A DNA stretch of 64,000 nt from Flavobacterium ovatum (GTDB lineage: Bacteria > Bacteroidota > Bacteroidia > Flavobacteriales > Flavobacteriaceae). The position numbers and the translations under genes are program-made. Positions within the stretch are counted from its first letter, which is position 1, and each line of letters opens with the position of its first letter. The stretch spans positions 2,383,001-2,447,000 of the forward strand of contig NZ_CP160035.1 in the NCBI RefSeq assembly GCF_040703125.1, in the 5' to 3' direction. Shown piece by piece: positions 59,769 through 64,000 of the stretch. The notes below the pieces were generated by a model that was given only the letters and a program-made list of their open reading frames with translations, did no database searches and was not told where the DNA came from.

Positions 59769-60798
59769 TATAGAGTCGGTTGATTTAGAAGAAGAATTAT
59801 TTGAACACCATCGATTTGAGGTGACTAAAGGTCAGACACCGTTGAGAATTGATAAATATTTGATGGGATTAATCCAAAATGCAACTCGAAATAAAATTCA
59901 GATTGCCGCTACGGAAGGAAACATTTTTGCGAATGATATTCCAGTAAAATCCAATTACAAAGTAAAACCATTTGATGTTGTGACGGTGATGTTGACACAT
60001 CCGCCGTATGAAAATCATGTTTTACCAGAAAATATTCCTTTGAATATTGAATATGAGGATGATGTTTTATTGCTTGTAAACAAAGAACCAGGATTGGTAG
60101 TACACCCTGGTCACGGAAATTATACGGGGACTCTTGTGAATGCTTTGGCTTTTCATTTTGAGAATTTGCCGATGAATAGCAGCGAGCGTCCAGGATTAGT
60201 ACATCGTATTGATAAGGATACTTCTGGTTTGCTTGTTATTGCTAAAACAGAGGCTGCAATGACGCATTTGGCGAAACAATTTGAGGCTAAAACTACCGAA
60301 AGAGAATATGTAGCCCTTGTTTGGGGAAATATAGATGAAGAAAGTGGAACAATAGAAGGAAACTTGGCTCGACACTTGAAAGACCGTATGCAAATGGCAG
60401 TTTTTGCTGATCCAGAAATAGGTAAACCAGCGATTACACATTACAAAGTGTTGGAACGTTTTGGTTATGTGACTTTGGTTTCTTGTGTTTTGGAAACGGG
60501 ACGTACGCACCAGATTCGTGCTCATATGAAACACATTGGTCATCCTATTTTTAATGATGAGCGCTATGGTGGTCATTTGATTCTAAAAGGGACTACGTTT
60601 ACCAAATACAAACAGTTTATTGATAATTGCTTTAAGATATTACCAAGACAAGCCTTACACGCTAAAACCTTAGGGTTTGTTCATCCTACGACGAAAGAAC
60701 ATATGCGTTTTGATACCGAATTACCACAAGATTTTCATGATTGTATTGAAAAGTGGAGAGGGTACTCTAAGTCGCATTCTGTTGATGAGGAAGAATAA
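59758..60798 (+). CDS. rluD: RluD-type 23S rRNA pseudouridine synthase
   Basis: The protein has 346 residues. The N-terminal S4 domain (about 20-85; PLRIDKYLMGLIQNATRNKI) is followed by the RluA-family catalytic core: GLVHRIDKDTSGLLVIAKT with the catalytic Asp (HRxDxxTSG), EYVALVWG, and ETGRTHQIRAHMKHIGHPI. It makes pseudouridines in 23S rRNA helix 69 in the best-known homologue; the exact sites are not predictable. GTG 59746 is an alternative start, but ATG 59758, overlapping the end of the PASTA gene, fits better. It is the second gene of the operon. Confidence 0.93.
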   Translation: MNNNIESVDLEEELFEHHRFEVTKGQTPLRIDKYLMGLIQNATRNKIQIAATEGNIFANDIPVKSNYKVKPFDVVTVMLTHPPYENHVLPENIPLNIEYEDDVLLLVNKEPGLVVHPGHGNYTGTLVNALAFHFENLPMNSSERPGLVHRIDKDTSGLLVIAKTEAAMTHLAKQFEAKTTEREYVALVWGNIDEESGTIEGNLARHLKDRMQMAVFADPEIGKPAITHYKVLERFGYVTLVSCVLETGRTHQIRAHMKHIGHPIFNDERYGGHLILKGTTFTKYKQFIDNCFKILPRQALHAKTLGFVHPTTKEHMRFDTELPQDFHDCIEKWRGYSKSHSVDEEE

Positions 60799-60807
60799 AT
60801 AAAAGAG

Positions 60808-60845
60808 TTTAATTGTTTAACTGATTAATCGGTTAAACAATTAAA
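60808..60845. terminator. AT-rich bidirectional hairpin between rluD and the T9SS cargo gene
   Basis: The perfect 14-bp stem TTTAATTGTTTAAC / GTTAAACAATTAAA has a 10-nt loop. It contains repeated TTTAA/TTAAAC words and no long T-tract. It lies between convergent genes, so termination is plausible. Confidence 0.6.
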
Positions 60846-60861
60846 CAATTAATCATAAGAA

Positions 60862-63800
60862 TTACCTTTTTAAACTAAAATGTCCTTTGGCTTCTCTGCC
60901 GTCTTCTAGTTTTACAGTATACCAATAATCAGAAGTTGGAAGTTGTCTTCCTGTGTAAGTTCCATCCCAACCTTGGTCTAAAGGTTTTAATTGTTTAATG
61001 AATTTCCCGTAACGATCATAGATGTATATTATTGAATTGGTATTGAATGTGTTGTCAATTCCTTTAATGTTCCAATAATCATTAAAGCCATCTCCGTTTG
61101 GAGTAAAAAACTGAGGAGCACCAATTACATATATTGTTTTAGCGTCAAAGCCGCAATTATTGATGTCTTTTACATATACATTGTATATGCCAGATTCAAT
61201 GTTATTAAAGGTGTTTTTATCTTGGAATGGACCACTACTTCCGTTTAGGCTGTATTCATATTTTCCTAAGTTGTCGGTTAAGATGATTGTAGCTGAATTT
61301 GTTGGACTTAAATCTATAATGTTTATGGACGCTATAGTTGGTGCCTTGGATGGAATAACTTTAAGGGTTCTTGTACTGCTGCATTTAGTAGCTTTTGAAA
61401 TGACTTCTACAGTGTAATTGCCTTCGATGTTTACATTATTTAGAACAGACGACGTTTCCCCATTTATGATAGTTCCGTCTTTTGACCAAATAAAATCATA
61501 GTCTGAATCAGGTGTGCCATCTTGGATTGCTGCATCTAATTGTACCAAAAAACCAGGGTTATCTGAACAAATTAATACATCTTCATTGCCATTTGCATTG
61601 GTGTTAATTTTTGGTAATGGTTTTACGGTAAACTGAATACTTCCTGTACTGAAACAAGAAGGATTTATGGTGTTTTCTACTCTTACTGTAATGTTTTGTG
61701 TAGTTGTGAGAAATGAAGTTGGCAATGGAGTAGGTATCACGTCTCCATTTTGAGCTAAATATTTGATTGTCATTCCTATTTGTCCACCTAAGATTGTTGA
61801 TTCAAAAGTAGCTGTGTTAAATGGAAATTGACCATCTTGAGTAAGGGGGCTAATATCATCGTCACAAGCTGTTGTTAAACTTGGATTGATTGGGAATACT
61901 TGTGGAATTGAAGTTACAATTATTTTTATAGTTCTTGTTGCGATACAATTTGTTGTTTTTGAGGTTACTTGAACGGAGTAATTTCCAGCTGAAGAAGCAT
62001 TTAAAGTAGCGTTTGTTTCACCAGAAATTACGGTTCCACCTTTTGACCAAATATAGGTGTAATCCGTAGTTGGTGATCCATCATTTATACCCGCATCAAG
62101 TGTGCTAGTGATAACTGTAGAATTTGAGCAAATATAAATATCTTCACTGCCATTACTGTTGGTCTTTATTTTAGGCAAAGGCTTTACAATCAAAGGAAAT
62201 GTTGTAGTCACAAAACAAGAAGCATTCGAATTACGCTCAATTCTAACAGTGATGTTTTGAGTGTTAGTAATAAAAGGATTGGGTAATGGACTAGTTAGAG
62301 AGGCTCCCGCTTGGTCAGTATATTTAATTGTCATTCCTGTTTGTGATCCCAAGAGAGTAGCTTCAAAAGTTGAAGTATCAAAGCTAGCTTTTCCATCTTG
62401 AAGTATCGGATCAGTTTCATCGTCACAGGTAGAAGTCAGGTTAGCTGGTATTGGGTTAATTTGAGGAGGAACTCCAATTGTTATTATAATGTTTCTTATT
62501 GAAGAACAATTTGTCGTTTTTGAAGTTACTTGAACCGAATAGCTTCCTGCCGATGTTGCATTTAAAGTTGCATTTGTTTCCCCAGTAATAACGGTACTAC
62601 CTTTTGACCATATATAGGTGTAATCCGTAGTTGGTGTACCATCATTTATTCCTGCATCTAGTGTTGTAGAAAAAACTGTAGAATTAGAACATATTTGAAT
62701 ATCTTCACTACCACCATTATTGGTTTTTATTCTAGGTAATGGTTTTACAATCAAAGGAATTATGGCAGAAGTAAAACATGCTGGATTTGAGGTTTGTTCA
62801 ATTCTAGCGGTAATGTTTTGGGTTAAGCTTCCAAAAGGATTAGGTAATGGACTAGATAAAGTAGCTCCTGATTGACTAAAGTATTTTATGACCATTCCTG
62901 TTTGCGATCCTATAAGAGTAGCATCAAAAGTTGAAGTATCAAAATTAGCTTTTCCATCTTGATTTAACGGATTGGTTTCATCATCACAGATAGTTGTAAG
63001 ACTAGTAGGGATTGAATAAATTTGTGGCTGAGTTTTTAGGACTTCATAAAATATGGAATAAGTTGTTCCGTTTAACAATAAATTCAATCGGTATTTTTGA
63101 ATACCCGCGGTGGCAGTTACGGTAAGTTCTCCTGCGGTTGCTCCAGAAATAGGGTCATAATTATTAGTTACTGTATTTAATTGAAACCATTGCAAACTTG
63201 AAGTAGCGGTAAATTCAAAAATTGGATAGGAATTCCGGTTTGGAGTATCATTTGGAGCATCATTCCATTTAATTCCACGGTTTTGAAATTCAAATTGGGC
63301 ATAATCTTCATCGTTAGAACCTCCTATTTCATACAGTTGGAAAGGCGGTGAGTTTCCTGGTGCATCCCGGTAATCATTGGGTTCACCATCACTCCAATTA
63401 GCATAAGTCATTGGTGTTCCATCTATCCAATACCATCCTCCTTGGACTGCACTATCGCTAAAATTGCTTGCATTGCCATATTGTTTTAATCCTAGCCAAA
63501 AAGCAATACCATCGTCGCCAATAGTACCATTTGTTAGACCTAAACTAGTCAATGCATTATAAACTGCTGTTTCTTCAGTTGTACTATTAATGATGTACAT
63601 CGATGCTCCCGGAATGGCGTTAATGAGATTGTTGGCGTTTTCCCAAGACATTGTTTCTTTTTTTACATAGTAAGTTGAATTGCCTATTTGGGTGACTTTA
63701 GTAAGCTTAAGACCTAAACCGTTAGTGTTTTCAGTACTAAATTGTTCGCTTGATAATAAGTTGTTCCCTGAAAGTTTTACCGTTTCACCAGTGCATATAT

Positions 63801-64000
63801 TACTTGTTTTATCAGCGGTTATTGTGGGGGTTATTTGATAAACAATAGTTTGTAATCGTGAGCCAATAGCAGCAGTAGGAATGGTTTCCAAAAAATATTT
63901 TTTACCGCTAATTAATGGAGTTGTGGGAAGAACGATATTGCCGCCTGTAAGTGCATCATACCAAAAAGGAGTTGCGCCAGTGGGTAAACTGATTACTTTT
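60862..64000 (-). CDS. Large T9SS cargo protein with C-type lectin domain and three repeats, N-terminus missing
   Basis: The frame is open from the right edge to 60862, at least 1,045 residues. An in-frame TTG at 63891 is internal, because LTGGNIVLPTTPLISG-like coding continues upstream. From N to C: a beta-rich region; a C-type lectin-like domain (about 63665-63200; TMSWENANNLIN, GGWYWIDGTPMTYANWSDGE, GIKWNDAP); three repeats of about 187 residues beginning with CDDE/CDDD at about 62985, 62425 and 61865; and a gliding-motility/type B T9SS C-terminal domain (FFTPNGDGFNDYW ... YDRYGKFIKQL ... GWDGTY). It is probably secreted and kept at the surface as an adhesin. Confidence 0.9.
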   Translation of the reverse strand, partial: KVISLPTGATPFWYDALTGGNIVLPTTPLISGKKYFLETIPTAAIGSRLQTIVYQITPTITADKTSNICTGETVKLSGNNLLSSEQFSTENTNGLGLKLTKVTQIGNSTYYVKKETMSWENANNLINAIPGASMYIINSTTEETAVYNALTSLGLTNGTIGDDGIAFWLGLKQYGNASNFSDSAVQGGWYWIDGTPMTYANWSDGEPNDYRDAPGNSPPFQLYEIGGSNDEDYAQFEFQNRGIKWNDAPNDTPNRNSYPIFEFTATSSLQWFQLNTVTNNYDPISGATAGELTVTATAGIQKYRLNLLLNGTTYSIFYEVLKTQPQIYSIPTSLTTICDDETNPLNQDGKANFDTSTFDATLIGSQTGMVIKYFSQSGATLSSPLPNPFGSLTQNITARIEQTSNPACFTSAIIPLIVKPLPRIKTNNGGSEDIQICSNSTVFSTTLDAGINDGTPTTDYTYIWSKGSTVITGETNATLNATSAGSYSVQVTSKTTNCSSIRNIIITIGVPPQINPIPANLTSTCDDETDPILQDGKASFDTSTFEATLLGSQTGMTIKYTDQAGASLTSPLPNPFITNTQNITVRIERNSNASCFVTTTFPLIVKPLPKIKTNSNGSEDIYICSNSTVITSTLDAGINDGSPTTDYTYIWSKGGTVISGETNATLNASSAGNYSVQVTSKTTNCIATRTIKIIVTSIPQVFPINPSLTTACDDDISPLTQDGQFPFNTATFESTILGGQIGMTIKYLAQNGDVIPTPLPTSFLTTTQNITVRVENTINPSCFSTGSIQFTVKPLPKINTNANGNEDVLICSDNPGFLVQLDAAIQDGTPDSDYDFIWSKDGTIINGETSSVLNNVNIEGNYTVEVISKATKCSSTRTLKVIPSKAPTIASINIIDLSPTNSATIILTDNLGKYEYSLNGSSGPFQDKNTFNNIESGIYNVYVKDINNCGFDAKTIYVIGAPQFFTPNGDGFNDYWNIKGIDNTFNTNSIIYIYDRYGKFIKQLKPLDQGWDGTYTGRQLPTSDYWYTVKLEDGREAKGHFSLKR

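Noticed and set aside
1..64000. CRISPR arrays
   Set aside because: Repeats with regular spacing were found only at the IS21 ends (24 bp) and in the cargo protein gene; neither has CRISPR repeat-spacer structure and no cas gene is present.
1..64000. tRNA or rRNA genes
   Set aside because: Apart from the tmRNA I recognised no cloverleaf or rRNA segment; the GTTCGATTC T-arm occurs only in ssrA.

Overview
The window is AT-rich chromosomal DNA of a Bacteroidota bacterium, most likely Flavobacterium or a close relative. The evidence is repeated TANNTTTG promoter -7 elements, almost no Shine-Dalgarno sequences, a tmRNA tag ending NYALAA, single-stranded DNA-binding protein ending DDLPF, a type IX secretion C-terminal domain, and flavobacterial intergenic repeat words. 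No function was tested; all calls come from reading the sequence and from knowledge of protein families.

Left part, about 1-12650, accessory DNA. A minus-strand three-gene operon looks like a condensin-type MksBEF/Wadjet system: kleisin-like, small winged-helix-like, and a coiled-coil SMC-type ATPase that runs off the left edge. It is followed by a truncated sensor kinase, a degraded transposase, a complete IS21-family element (istA, istB, four 24-bp-spaced terminal repeats at each end), a DUF932 protein, an SSB, about 1 kb of structured non-coding DNA, a 49-residue ORF with a strong ribosome binding site, and a large serine recombinase. The recombinase gene ends inside the 3' end of ssrA (tmRNA), on the opposite strand. 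This suggests that the island is integrated at the 3' end of ssrA; its other end is not in the window.

Middle part, 12612-33006. It holds ssrA, a serine-hydrolase lipoprotein, an alanine-dehydrogenase-like oxidoreductase, two paralogous TPR-like exported proteins, a PAP2 phosphatase plus TonB-type receptor pair, a small frameshifted gene, and the threonine operon thrA-thrB-thrC. Upstream of thrA I find an unannotated threonine-rich leader peptide (30 residues, five consecutive Thr codons near its end) with alternative hairpins, which points to threonine-sensitive attenuation. Then come a phosphate transporter with its DUF47 partner, a RimB-RimK fusion, and clpC.

Right part, 33263-64000, is mostly core genes. 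It contains gyrA, TPR proteins, aroE, a class III aminotransferase, an LptA/OstA-like protein, DUF808, a GH13 amylase, and a membrane-lipid cluster (LUD protein, cdsA, psd, acyl-CoA-binding protein, lipoprotein superoxide dismutase). These are followed by rsfS-ftsH, birA, pyrE and a divergent Nudix hydrolase, an aldo/keto reductase, a DbpA-like helicase, a PhnA-type protein, coaD, ddl, a PASTA protein with an RluD-type pseudouridine synthase, and a large C-type-lectin-containing T9SS cargo protein that runs off the right edge. Convergent gene pairs are usually separated by near-perfect bidirectional terminators.
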